64,000 nucleotides of DNA from CAVQAH01 sp963784195 (GTDB taxonomy: Bacteria; Acidobacteriota; Vicinamibacteria; Vicinamibacterales; 2-12-FULL-66-21), in NCBI GenBank assembly GCA_963784195.1, contig CAWARA010000024.1:4512-68511 (forward strand), written 5' to 3'. Below are positions 18,767 through 29,017 of this stretch, in pieces. Position 1 is the first letter of the stretch. The number at the start of each line of letters is the position of its first letter. The position numbers and the translations under genes are program-made. A model generated the notes under the pieces. It was not told the origin of the DNA. It saw nothing but the letters and a program-made list of their open reading frames with translations, and did no database searches.

Positions 18767-19776
18767 CGCCGCGACGTGTCCAGCAGCAACTCGGCGTCAC
18801 GGACGACGTCCGCCCACCCTGCCGCGGATGGCGGGTCCGGGGCGTAGCGCGCCCGCTCGCACGCCTCGAGCACGGCTTCGATGGCGTCGGACGGGATGTG
18901 AAGGTTCCGTTCCTGGAGCCGCCGCTTCATGGCGGCTGGGGTGAGCGCGTGTGCCGGGAGTCCGGTGCTCATCGCCAGATGATCGCGCAGGAACTCGTCG
19001 AGCTGCTTGTAGGCCTCGACGCGCTCTTCATCGGTTCCGGGCTGCAGCGACTTGATCCGGTCGAACGATCCGCGGTGACGGCCGTGGCTCTGCCGGGCCG
19101 CGTACGCCCCGTACCACCGGCGGGCGTGACGCGTAACTCCGAGAACCGAGAACGCGGCCGGCACGATCGCCAGCAGAACCAGACCGAGGCCCACGGGTTG
19201 TGCCAATCGAAGAGCCGCCGGCGCGGGCCGGACGCCGGCAGGCTGCCGCAGCGCGATCGCCTGCTCGATCACCGGGACCGTGCTGCCGACCGTCACGCTG
19301 AGCGGAGGGACGTTGATCTCGCCGGCCGGCGCTGCATCCCCGGGCCGCCCGCCGCGGCCCCTGGCGTAATAGCGCACCGGCACACTGGCCACGTGGATGG
19401 CGGTCACGTCGACCCGATACGTGACAAGCGTATAGGCGATGCGGTGAATGATCCGGTCGTTCGCATCGGTCCGTTCCGGGTTCACCGCCACGATCTCGCC
19501 ACCCTCGACGCGGAGACGCTCCTTGAGGAGATCGTCGAGGAGGATGTCGATACCCGGCGCACACCGCAGCTCGATCGTGTAGACCACGCGATCGCCGACC
19601 CAGACGGCGGTCCGCGAGACGGTCGTGCGCACCTCGATCGGCGCCACCGCCTCGGCGGGCCGTGCGGGTCCGCCACCCGGGTCGCCGCCGCGGAGATCCT
19701 GGCCGCTGGCGACCACGGCGAAGGCGCCGAGCCACGTCAGCAGCAGTAAGGCTACAGTCTTCGTCCCCTTGGTCAT
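18763..19776 (-). CDS. BatD-like membrane protein of the Bat operon
   Basis: The 337-residue protein has a signal peptide (TKTVALLLLTWLGAFAVVASG), a periplasmic beta-rich region with IEVRTTVSRTAVWVGDRVVYTIEL as in BatD/oxygen-tolerance proteins, a membrane helix near residue 205-225 (VGLGLVLLAIVPAAFSVL), and a cytoplasmic helical tail. The start at 19776 is chosen over an in-frame upstream codon because it begins the signal peptide and overlaps the DUF58 stop (ATGA). Position between DUF58 and VWA genes supports a Bat role. The family assignment is by layout and one motif only. Confidence 0.72.
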   Translation of the reverse strand: MTKGTKTVALLLLTWLGAFAVVASGQDLRGGDPGGGPARPAEAVAPIEVRTTVSRTAVWVGDRVVYTIELRCAPGIDILLDDLLKERLRVEGGEIVAVNPERTDANDRIIHRIAYTLVTYRVDVTAIHVASVPVRYYARGRGGRPGDAAPAGEINVPPLSVTVGSTVPVIEQAIALRQPAGVRPAPAALRLAQPVGLGLVLLAIVPAAFSVLGVTRHARRWYGAYAARQSHGRHRGSFDRIKSLQPGTDEERVEAYKQLDEFLRDHLAMSTGLPAHALTPAAMKRRLQERNLHIPSDAIEAVLEACERARYAPDPPSAAGWADVVRDAELLLDTSRR

Positions 19777-20654
19777 GCCTTCCTCCTGCGCGCGAGCAGT
19801 TCGAGCAGCGGTTCCGTCGCCGACCCGTCGGAGCGTACGAACACACAATCGATCGGGATCCCGTAGCAGGCCTCCACGAGTGCCGTCCGTCGGCGCGCCA
19901 CCCCGCGGGCATACGACGCGCGCGATTCATCGTTGAGCGCCACCGTGCGCGGGGCGCCGCTTTCCGCGTCGCGGATCCGGATGTAGCCGCCCCCGGAGGG
20001 CAGCGCGGTTTCGGCAGGATCCTCGACGATCACCGCAATCACGTCCTGGCGCGACGCGAGCATGCGCAGCTCCTGGCTGCCGAAGACGTCCTCTTCGGTG
20101 ATGAAGTCGGAGATCAGGAAAATCACGCTCATCGATTTCAGGTTCGCAGCCAGATGCCGCAGGGCGGGCAGCAGCGCGGTCCGTCCTGACTCGGGCTCGA
20201 GCGCCCACACGTCCTCCAGGATTCGCCAGGCGCGTCCCGTGGCGCGACGCGGTGCCGACCAGGTCAGCACGCGGTCCGAGAACGCCAGGAATCCGGTGTT
20301 GATGTGGTCACCGGCCGCGGAAAAGAGCAGCGACGCGGTGATAAACGTGACCGCCTCCTTCTTGGAGCTGCGGCTCGACCCGACGCTCATGGACCGCGAC
20401 AGGTCGATGGCGAGGATGACGTTCAGCTCCCGCTCCGCATGGGTCTGCCGCAAATACGGCGTGTTCAGTCGGGCGGTGACGTTCCAGTCGATGCGACGAA
20501 CGTCGTCGCCGGGCTGATAGCGGCGATGCTGATCGAACTCGAAGCCGGCTCCACGCGCCGGACTCGTGTACGGCCCCAGCCGCGGCGTCCGGATCTTCTT
20601 GGCCGTGGCAATCTCGAGGTAGCGCAGCTGGCGAAGCACGTCCGGCGGGATCAT
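19773..20654 (-). CDS. DUF58 domain protein
   Basis: The 293-residue protein shows the DUF58 signature: PRLGPYTSPARGAGFEFDQHRRYQPGDDVRRIDW followed by NTPYLRQTHAERELNVILAIDLSRSMSVGS. The final DxSxS (DLSRS) is a VWA-like metal site. DUF58 proteins are regular partners of MoxR AAA ATPases. ATG 20654 (MIPPDVLRQLRYLEI) is taken because the family starts there; the frame continues upstream without similarity. It lies 55 bases downstream of the MoxR gene and overlaps the BatD-like gene by four bases. It is probably cytoplasmic; no membrane helix is evident. Confidence 0.93.
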   Translation of the reverse strand: MIPPDVLRQLRYLEIATAKKIRTPRLGPYTSPARGAGFEFDQHRRYQPGDDVRRIDWNVTARLNTPYLRQTHAERELNVILAIDLSRSMSVGSSRSSKKEAVTFITASLLFSAAGDHINTGFLAFSDRVLTWSAPRRATGRAWRILEDVWALEPESGRTALLPALRHLAANLKSMSVIFLISDFITEEDVFGSQELRMLASRQDVIAVIVEDPAETALPSGGGYIRIRDAESGAPRTVALNDESRASYARGVARRRTALVEACYGIPIDCVFVRSDGSATEPLLELLARRRKA

Positions 20655-20709
20655 GACCGCACGACCCCGCTCCGGGCTCGACGACCTGTACAGTGGAGTC
20701 CGGCCATCA

Positions 20710-21738
<1,029 letters not shown>

Positions 21739-21742
<4 letters not shown>

Positions 21743-22741
21743 AGACGTATCACCAGGCCGGCAGCCGAGATCCCGGCGGCGGCCAGCAGAAACAGATAGA
21801 TGTCGCGGTACTCCGTGACGGTGGCCCACCCGATCCGCCGCCGCTCGGCGGTCACCGCACCCTCGAGGGCGGCCCGCAGCTCGCCGCCGGTCACCGAACG
21901 GAAGTAACGTCCTCCGGTCGAAGCCGAGAGCTTTTGCAGCGTCGTCTCGTCGAAGCGGGTCATCATGACCTTCCCGGAGTCATCCTCCAGGAACTCCTCC
22001 GTGTCGCCATCGGTCGCAACCGGCATCGGCACGCTTTCAGAGGATCCGATGCCGATGGCGTGGACACGAAGATTCTCACGGCGAAAGGTCGCGATTGCAC
22101 GCTCGAACTCGTCGCCGTCGTCTTCGCCATCGGAGATGACCACGAACAGCGGCGGGACCCCCGGCTGCTGATCCCGGCGCGCGACGGCCAGGGCGTTCAT
22201 CAGCGCCCCGCCGATGTTGGTGCCATACATCGGCGTCGGATCATCGCGCGCCCAATCGAGATAGAAGAAGATGCTCTCGAGATCGCTGGTGGGGTGGGCG
22301 AGTGCGATTGACGTCGTGGCAAACCCGACCAGGGCGACCCGGTCGATCGCTTCCGGCTTGTGCTGCAGCAGCGCCTTGATCTCGTCGATCGCGCGGCCCA
22401 GTCGCGACGGCCGGATATCCCGCGCCCGCATCGAAACCGAGCGGTCAAGGACGAGGATCAGATCCTGGCGCTCGAACTCGGGAGTGCGGAGCGCCCAGAG
22501 CACCTGCGGCCGCATCATGGCGCCGGTCAGGAGCGACGATGGTCAACAGGCTCAGCGCCAGGACCAGCGCATCGTGGCTGCGGGTGGATCGTCTCGAGAG
22601 GTCCGCGACCGGAGAGGTCTCCACGGCGCCACGCCGGCGCCATTTGTACCGGGTATGCAGGAGCCATGCGGCGGCCACGACGGGGCCGGCAAGCAGCCAC
22701 GCCGCCATCTCGGGATGGAGCACCCGCATCGTCTCAGCCAC
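21739..22741 (-). CDS. VWA-domain membrane protein, BatB-like, one frameshift near 22525
   Basis: The protein is about 333 residues and has an N-terminal membrane region (AAWLLAGPVVAAAWLLHTRYKWRRR), a VWA domain starting ERQDLILVLDRSVSMRARD (MIDAS DxSxS as DRSVS), the loop GTNIGGALMNAL, VISDGEDDGD, and a C-terminal helix (LFLLAAAGISAAGLVIRL). The N-terminal part (22741 to about 22530) and the rest (22518 to 21739) are offset by one base. The start overlaps the end of the TPR gene by eight bases. It is the second VWA gene of the Bat operon, as BatA and BatB usually occur in pairs. Confidence 0.88.
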
Positions 22742-23321
22742 TCTTCCGGACCGGCTTGAGCTGCTTCTGTTGCGGACGCAGCAACTGCATCAGCGTCTCG
22801 GCCTCTTCCGGGGGCTTGGTGCGCAGCTGAGCCGCCACCCTGGCGGTGATCTCGTAGTTGTACTTCGCGTCCCAGTCATCGGGAGCCGCTTCCAGCGCCT
22901 GCTTGAACTCGCCTTCCGCGCGCGTCAGCCAGACGAGGCGGGCTTCCGGCTTTCCCTCCGTTGCCGCCAGCGAGAAGAGCGCGCATCCGGTCCAGAACCT
23001 CGGCGCCGCTCCCGCCGGCGCTGCTTCGGCCTTGGCGATCACGGCGTCGTAATCGCCGCTCTGATAGAGCAGGGCGAGCTGGTTATAGACGGCGCGCTCG
23101 TAATCGCGCGGCAGGATGTGCTGCGCGATCGGCAGCCAGCGGAACCGCCCTTCCGCGCGAGCGTAGGCGGCGAGGGCGCCGTCGGCATCGTTGGCCGTCA
23201 GCGCCGCGTCGCCGATCAGCAGCGGCCTCGACCAGGTGGCATAGGCGAGCGCCCCGCCGCCGACGAGCAGGGCGAACACGGCAGCCACCCCGGTGAGGTC
23301 TTTGAGCCGCGAGACAAGCAT
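22734..23321 (-). CDS. TPR-like membrane protein heading the Bat operon
   Basis: The 195-residue protein has one N-terminal membrane helix (GVAAVFALLVGGGALAYATW) and helical repeats resembling tetratricopeptide units (DADGALAAYARAEGRF; YNQLALLYQSGDYDAVIAKAEA; LTRAEGEFKQALEAAPDDWDAKYNYEIT). TPR proteins of the BatC/BatE type belong to Bat operons. It is the first gene of the group, and all six genes down to 17786 are spaced by overlaps or at most 55 bases. It is probably a periplasmic adaptor; the exact partner is inferred. Confidence 0.78.
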   Translation of the reverse strand: MLVSRLKDLTGVAAVFALLVGGGALAYATWSRPLLIGDAALTANDADGALAAYARAEGRFRWLPIAQHILPRDYERAVYNQLALLYQSGDYDAVIAKAEAAPAGAAPRFWTGCALFSLAATEGKPEARLVWLTRAEGEFKQALEAAPDDWDAKYNYEITARVAAQLRTKPPEEAETLMQLLRPQQKQLKPVRKSG

Positions 23322-23348
23322 GGTGAAGGAATCATAGCAGCCGAGCCG

Positions 23349-25068
23349 CTATTGGCCCTGAGTCCTGCGTGTGCTCGCCGGCGGGTCCTTCGGCGCCAGG
23401 TCGGCCGTCTGCGCTCGGGACACGTAGCCGGCGACGGTCTGATCGGTGATGAACCCGTTCTCCTTGAGCTTCCCGGCGGCCGCCGTGATGCAGGCGACGT
23501 ACTTCTCGCGCGTGAGCTCTTCCTTCAACTGCAGGAGGCCGAGACGCCTCCAGGCGCGGGTCGGGTTCTCCCGGTGGTCCCAGACGCCGTTGCGGTTCAT
23601 GTCGACGAACACTTTGGCGTTGTCGAGCGGCTCGAGACCGGTGCCGGTGAACGGCGCAAAGAGGATGCTGCCTGACGTGCTGTTGGTCGGGTAGTAGACA
23701 CCGAGCGGACACGCCACCTCGGGCAGACTCAGCCCGGGGTTCTCGACTACCCCGTCGTCATCGACGTCGCCCAGTTCCTCCCAGTCGGAGCGCAGCGGCG
23801 GCGGCACCACGCCCTTGTCCACCCAGGCGTCGAGCATGTCGAACATGTCGCCGAAGAACGGCGAGACGTCGAGGTTCGGCCCACCGGCGCTGTGGCTGAT
23901 GCTCCGGACCTCGTAGGCGCGGAACTTCGGCGTCAGCCCCTTGTCACGCATCATCCGGGCGTTGATGCGCTTGTTTTCCAGATAGCTGTTGGTGACGCCG
24001 AGCGCGATATTGGTCGGCCAGATCCGGTTGTACATCTGGTGCACGATCTCGAGCTGCGGCACCATCGCCGCCTTTTCGGCCTCGGTGGTGAACAGCACGT
24101 CTTTGCCGTTCTTCATGATTATCGGCAGCCAGGTGCCGGCACCCGAGTCGTCGACGAAGATGCCGTCGAAGAGCGGCTTTCCATCCGGGCCCTGATTCAG
24201 CCCGGCGACGTAATTCAGGCCGCGGCCGATCCGCGCACCGGCCGAATGTCCGTAGAAATAGGTCCGCGTCGGCGCCTGCCCGAGCCGCTTCTTGATCAGG
24301 TTCTCGGCGACGATCGTGAAATCCGTGGCGTAGCGGTGCGTATCGTTGAACCCGGCGTAGTTGAAGGTCCTGTCGTTCTCGAGCACGGTTGCGATACCGG
24401 TCGGCTTCTGGCCGGGCGAGCGGGTGAAGCCATCAGCGTTCGCCGTTCGACGGGTCTTGACCAGGACGTAGCCGCGCGACAGCATCTGCTCGTCGTAGGA
24501 GCTCAGACGTGGGTCGAACCCGTCCCACGGGATCTCTGTCGTTCCCGAGGCGCCGTGGACGGTCACCCACATCTTGCCGTTCCACGCGCTCCTGTCGCTG
24601 GGATAGATCACCGACATCGCGGCGCCGTGATCCTTCCTGTAGCGGGCGATCGCGAGCACGATCGGGCCGGCGTCGGCGGTCTGCGGAAAGACCAGGTCGG
24701 GAGCGTTGGTCAGATAGCCGCGGTAGTCGCCTTTGGGATTGGTGCTGACGTAGCCGTCGACGGTACCGTCGAGGCCGAGATCGAGGCGGACGAACTGCCG
24801 TCCCGCAACCGTGACACTGCCCTCGATCATGAGGCACGACGTCGGGCCAACCTTGAACTCACGCGGGTTGACCTTTCCCTTGACCGTGCGCTGGGGGACG
24901 AGGAACTCGTCGCACGCGATGCCCTTCGCCGCCGCTTTGCGCGGGCGCGACTGGCTTCGACGGCGGCCTCTGGGTGGTCTGCGCGTCTGGCGAGGCAACA
25001 ACCGAGATGGCGGAAACGGCTGCGGCGCACACCGCGATGGCCAGATCCGCGACGAACGTGCGGTTCAT
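23349..25068 (-). CDS. Secreted alpha/beta-hydrolase-like protein, paralogue 1, one frameshift near 24945
   Basis: This is the first of four paralogues. The signal peptide (MNRTFVADLAIAVCAAAVSA) starts at 25068 after an AAGGAG site but is one base out of frame with the body, which reads from about 24940 down to 23349. The body has the family blocks: LDLGLDGTVDGYV, the nucleophile elbow YFYGHSAGARIGRGLNY (GxSxG), FDGIFVDDSGAGTWLPIIMK, VPQLEIVHQMYN, SYLENKRINA, ISHSAGGPNLD and FVDMNRNGVWDHRE. The Ser of GHSAG, an Asp in the DDSGAG region and the His of ISH are candidate catalytic residues (inference). It is probably secreted. No substrate can be named. Confidence 0.8.
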
Positions 25069-25130
25069 ACCTGATGCTCCTTCGAAAGAAAGGGACCCCG
25101 GCACGATGTCCCCGGGGTCCGAGCCGTGTC

Positions 25131-26988
25131 CTACGATCCGCCGCCCGGATCCGTGACCGGTTTGCTCGGCGGGGCCGACGGCGCAATGGTGATGTTGGCA
25201 CCCGGCTTCGGGAAGTACTTGTCGTAGGTGCCCTTCATGGCCTTTTCCATCGTGTCGAATGCGTAATTGCCCGGTGCGTTGGCATAGTCCTTCAGGTAGT
25301 CGCCGGGCGCATTGATGCCTGGGACCTCCGGGATCCAGTCCTCCGCGAGGAGGTAGTCGGGGTCGCCGTAGCGTGAAGCGAGGGCCCGCACCTCCGGATC
25401 GTCGAGACTCGTCATGCGCCCCTTGTCGAGAAGGGTCGCCCACTTGTCGGTGTTGCGCAGCTTGAGCTTGTAGGTCGTGAAATAGGTGTGGGTGTGCCAG
25501 CCGTGATCGCGCGGCACGTTGTGCTTCTCGGTGAACTCGGCCCACTTCTTCGACTCGGTCGGCGCATCGGGATCATGCCACAGGCGGATGCCCAGGCCCC
25601 AATGAATGACACCGCTCCTGATCCGCTCGCCGATCGTGCTGCCGTTCCTCTGGATCTGCAGCGGATGGCGGAAACCCTTCGGGTGGAACCCGAAGGCGAT
25701 CTCATACAGGTACCAGTAGCCGGGCGTCGTGTGGTACGGGTAGACGAGATCGTTGAGGCCCGGGTAATTGAGGAACTCACGCAGGGCGTCGCCTTGCGGA
25801 CCGCCGCCCCGGACTTCGCTGATGAAGCCGTCCTTGAAGACGACCTCCCAGCGCGGAAAGAACCCGCCGTGGCCCTGCGTCCCCGCGATGACTCCCTCGA
25901 CCTTCGCAATCGGCTCGCGCGCGAGCCACTCCCGGTTGAACGCGGGATAGTCGACCATCGAGTACCCGAAGCGTCCGGTCGCCTGATTGGGGAACATGTA
26001 GAGGTGGCCGCGCTGGTAGACGCCCTGCGCCCACCGCCGGGCCATGTCCTCGGTGATGTCGGCGCGAATGTTCGTGCCCTCCGGGTCGGTGATTTCGAGG
26101 CCGGAGGCGTACGCGATCGGCTCGAGCAACTGCTCCTCGGCCAGCTGCCAGACGTCGCCGGGGTAGGTCGACATCATGCTCTGCAGGTCGTAGACATTGT
26201 CCACCAGGAACGTCCCGAGGTACTTCTGCTGCATCGGGAACAGCTGTCGCCGCAAGCCGGTGGTGCCGCCGGAGCCCCAGAAGACCCCGCGAACCTCCGG
26301 ATGCGCTGTCAGGTAGGCCTTGATTGCGTCGCCGGTGCTCAGGCGCGGCGGGCCGGCCGGCGAAGCCGGTGGCGCCTGCCCGCGCTGCGGGGAACCGGCC
26401 GAAGCGCTCGCGCTACCCTCTGATTCTCCCGGGAACAGTTCCTTGTAGAGGTCGGGCCGGCGCTCCTTCAGCCACGCCCGTGGCTTCGATGGGTCGGGGA
26501 ACTGTCCGGTGATCCACGACGACGCCTGGTAGATGCCCGCTTTACGGATCGTTTCGGCGTCGCGATTGCCCCTGCCGCCACGGCCACCCGCCCCGGCGGG
26601 GCCGCCCTGGAGCTCGGCTGGCGTCTTGAAGTGCGGGTTGACCTCGCGCTCGATCAGCGCCCGCTTGACGGCTTCGATGACGAGCGGGTCGGCGCTGGCA
26701 TTGATGACAATCAGGACCGATTCCCCCGACTTGAGCACACCCAGACCGCTGCCCTGCAGCCCCGAACGGTTGCGGACCAGCGCCCGGGCCGCGGGCATCA
26801 GATCCTCCACCTTTTCCGGCGGCTTGAAATACGACGGCCAGCGCGGTTCCGGGTACTTCGTCTGCGCGGCGGCTGCTGCGGGACGCATCCGCCGCAGGCG
26901 CCTTGGAGTCCGACCTGCCGCAGGCCACCGCAAGGAGAGCGAGGCCGGAGGCCACCAGGAACCGCGAACCCCCTCGACGCTGCATCAT
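25131..26988 (-). CDS. Putative lipoprotein of unknown function, one frameshift near 26880
   Basis: The protein is about 618 residues and begins with a lipoprotein-type signal (FLVASGLALLAVACG, lipobox LAVAC). This is in a different frame from the body because of one extra base near 26880. An AGGAG site precedes the twin ATGs at 26988/26985. The body contains no domain I recognise firmly. The segments GVIAGTQGHGGFFPRWEVVFKDGFI, VIHWGLGI and HTYFTTYKL give only a faint impression of M29-type leucyl aminopeptidases, and that should not be taken as an assignment. A low-complexity Ala/Gly/Pro linker lies near residue 195. It stands between hydrolase paralogue 1 and the receptor remnant on the same strand. 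Confidence 0.7.
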
Positions 26989-27054
26989 TGATCTCCTGCT
27001 TTCGTCTGTGACCGCCGGTGCCCTCGAGCGGGGAGGTGCTGATGAGGGTACGGC

Positions 27055-27128
27055 TCACCAGGTGATGCGCCTGACGATCTGCATCAAGCGTCCGCCAGAA
27101 GTCCTGCGGGTTGCCCGTTCGCGGCACG
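27055..27128 (-). pseudogene. C-terminal remnant of a TonB-dependent receptor
   Basis: Only the last 25 codons remain: TGNPQDF, then after a one-base shift GGRLMQIVRRITW and a stop. This matches the C-terminus of the larger receptor fragment at 30676 (TGNTQDFGGRMIQLAARISW), including the terminal aromatic residue used for outer-membrane beta-barrel assembly. Nothing recognisable of the receptor precedes it; the 250 bases from 27129 to 27378 show no clear gene. Confidence 0.65.
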
Positions 27129-27378
27129 CCGTGACGAGCCCGATATTGTGAAGATGGTTTGGGACGCGACCCGCGGCCGACCCTTTGGTCCTACCAATGA
27201 TTCGAGCGCACATCTTCAGCCCCGAGCCCCTCGCTTGTCAAGCTGTCGTGTGAGGAGGCAACGCTGTCTGGGACGTTCCACAACACGTAGCGCGGCCAAG
27301 TGCCTCGCTGCAAGTGAGTTGTACCCCAGCCGGCGCCGCCAGCCGGCCGCGCTCCGGCTCTTAAGGACGAGCGATGCG

Positions 27379-28998
27379 CTATCGGTCGTCCTTTGGGAGC
27401 AGCGGCGCCTTCGATCCGCGCTCGAGCGTCGCGGCCGCGGCTTCGGAGGAGATAAAGCCATCGGCCTCGAGGGAAGAGGCCGCCGCTTTGAGGCACGCCA
27501 TGTATTTGTCTCGAGTAAGCTCCTCCGAGTCGCGCAACAGGCCGAGCCGGCGCCACGCTTGGGTCGGTGTCTCGCGACGATCCCAGACGCCGTTGCGGTT
27601 CATGTCCACGAACGTCCGGCTGCGGTCGAGTGGCTCGAGTCCAATGCCGCTGAAGGCTGCGAAGTTGATCCCTGTGGCAACCATCGTCGGCGGGTAGTAG
27701 ACGCCGAGCGGACAAGCGGCTTCGGGAAAGTCGATTGCCGGATGCTCGTTCTTGCCGTCGCGATCGGCATCGCCAAGATCGGTCACGTCAGAGTGTGTCG
27801 GGGGCGGCGCGACACCCTTGTCCACCCAGCCGTCGAGCATTGCGACGAACCGATCCATGAAGAAAGCCAGGTCCAGCCCGCCGCCATTTCCGGAGTGGCT
27901 GATGTTGCGGATTTCATAGAGCCGGAACTTGGGCCACAGGTCCTTCTCGCGAAGGATGGTCGCGTTGCGGCGCTTGTTCTCCAGGTAACTCGAGGTCGTC
28001 CACTCCGGCTTCTTCACGTCCGGCAACCAGATGTTGTTGTACATCTGATGCGCGACCTCGAGCTGCGGCACCATTGCCGCCTTGTCAGCGGCGGACTGCA
28101 GCATCACATCCGATCCGCCTTTGAAGACAATTGGCAGCCACGCGCCTGCGCCGGAATCATCGATGAGGAAACCGTCAAAAATCGGCTGTCCGGTGGCGTC
28201 GCGGTTGAATCCGGGCGTGTAATTGAGGGCGCGGCCCATGCGCGCGCCAGAGGAGTGCCCGTAGAAGTACGTCCGCGACGGCGGGCGCTTCATCTGATCG
28301 GTGATGACGCGTCGCGCGACGACCGCAAAATCGACCACGTACTGCGGCGTCTCGTTGAACGACGCATCCTCGACGACCGTGCCGTCCTCGAGCACGGCCC
28401 GGATGTCGCCCTTGAGCCCGGTCTTCGCCTGCGTCGCTGTGCGACGGGTCTTCACGAGGGCGAACCCCTGACGGAGCATCAGCAGCTCGTATCGGGTAAA
28501 AGCGCGCTGCGGCTCGCCATCGGCAGTGCGATTCCACGCGCGCAACGAGCCGGCGACGAAGGACGGACCGCCGCCGTGCGCCGTCACCCAGGCCTTGCCG
28601 TTCCACGCCGCCTCGCGAGGCAGGACGATGGTCATCGCCGCGCCCTTGTCGCGCTCGTAGGTGGCGATCGCCGAGAATATCGGGCCCGGGTCGCCCGACT
28701 GCGGATAGACGAGATCCGCCGTGTTGATGATGTACGGGCTGTACTCACCGTCTTTCGTCATGAAGCCGTCGACGGTTCCGTTCAGTCCGAAATCGAGGCG
28801 GCGGAAGACCTGGCCATCAAGCTCGACCTCGCTCTGCAGCATGAGGCACGATTGCGGCCCGATCTTCGCGCCTTTGACGTCGCGTGGCGGCGGCAGGAAC
28901 TGATCGCAGCCGACCGGCGCGGAAGCAGGCGCCGCGTTCAACGCGACGCTGGCATACAAGGCGGCAGCCGGGAGCAAGAGACGAACGCGCACGTGCAT
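27379..28998 (-). CDS. Secreted alpha/beta-hydrolase-like protein, paralogue 2
   Basis: This is an intact 539-residue paralogue with a signal peptide (RLLLPAAALYASVALNAAPASA). Conserved blocks are LDFGLNGTVDGFM, YFYGHSSGARMGRALNY (here Ser replaces Ala in GHSSG), FDGFLIDDSGAGAWLPIVFK, VPQLEVAHQMYNNIW, SYLENKRRNA, ISHSGNGGGLD, and FVDMNRNGVWDRRETPTQAWRRLGLL. The C-terminal about 60 residues (LTRDKYMACLKAAASSLEADGF) form a helical tail shared by all four copies. ATG 28998 is preferred to GTG 29001. It lies 19 bases downstream of paralogue 3, so the pair is probably one transcript. The substrate is unknown. Confidence 0.85.
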   Translation of the reverse strand: MHVRVRLLLPAAALYASVALNAAPASAPVGCDQFLPPPRDVKGAKIGPQSCLMLQSEVELDGQVFRRLDFGLNGTVDGFMTKDGEYSPYIINTADLVYPQSGDPGPIFSAIATYERDKGAAMTIVLPREAAWNGKAWVTAHGGGPSFVAGSLRAWNRTADGEPQRAFTRYELLMLRQGFALVKTRRTATQAKTGLKGDIRAVLEDGTVVEDASFNETPQYVVDFAVVARRVITDQMKRPPSRTYFYGHSSGARMGRALNYTPGFNRDATGQPIFDGFLIDDSGAGAWLPIVFKGGSDVMLQSAADKAAMVPQLEVAHQMYNNIWLPDVKKPEWTTSSYLENKRRNATILREKDLWPKFRLYEIRNISHSGNGGGLDLAFFMDRFVAMLDGWVDKGVAPPPTHSDVTDLGDADRDGKNEHPAIDFPEAACPLGVYYPPTMVATGINFAAFSGIGLEPLDRSRTFVDMNRNGVWDRRETPTQAWRRLGLLRDSEELTRDKYMACLKAAASSLEADGFISSEAAAATLERGSKAPLLPKDDR

Positions 28999-29017
28999 CA
29001 CGACCTCGTCAGACCAG

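Noticed and set aside
23892..25376. 494-codon plus-strand frame
   Set aside because: It is antisense to hydrolase paralogue 1 and has no motif; it is a codon-bias artefact.
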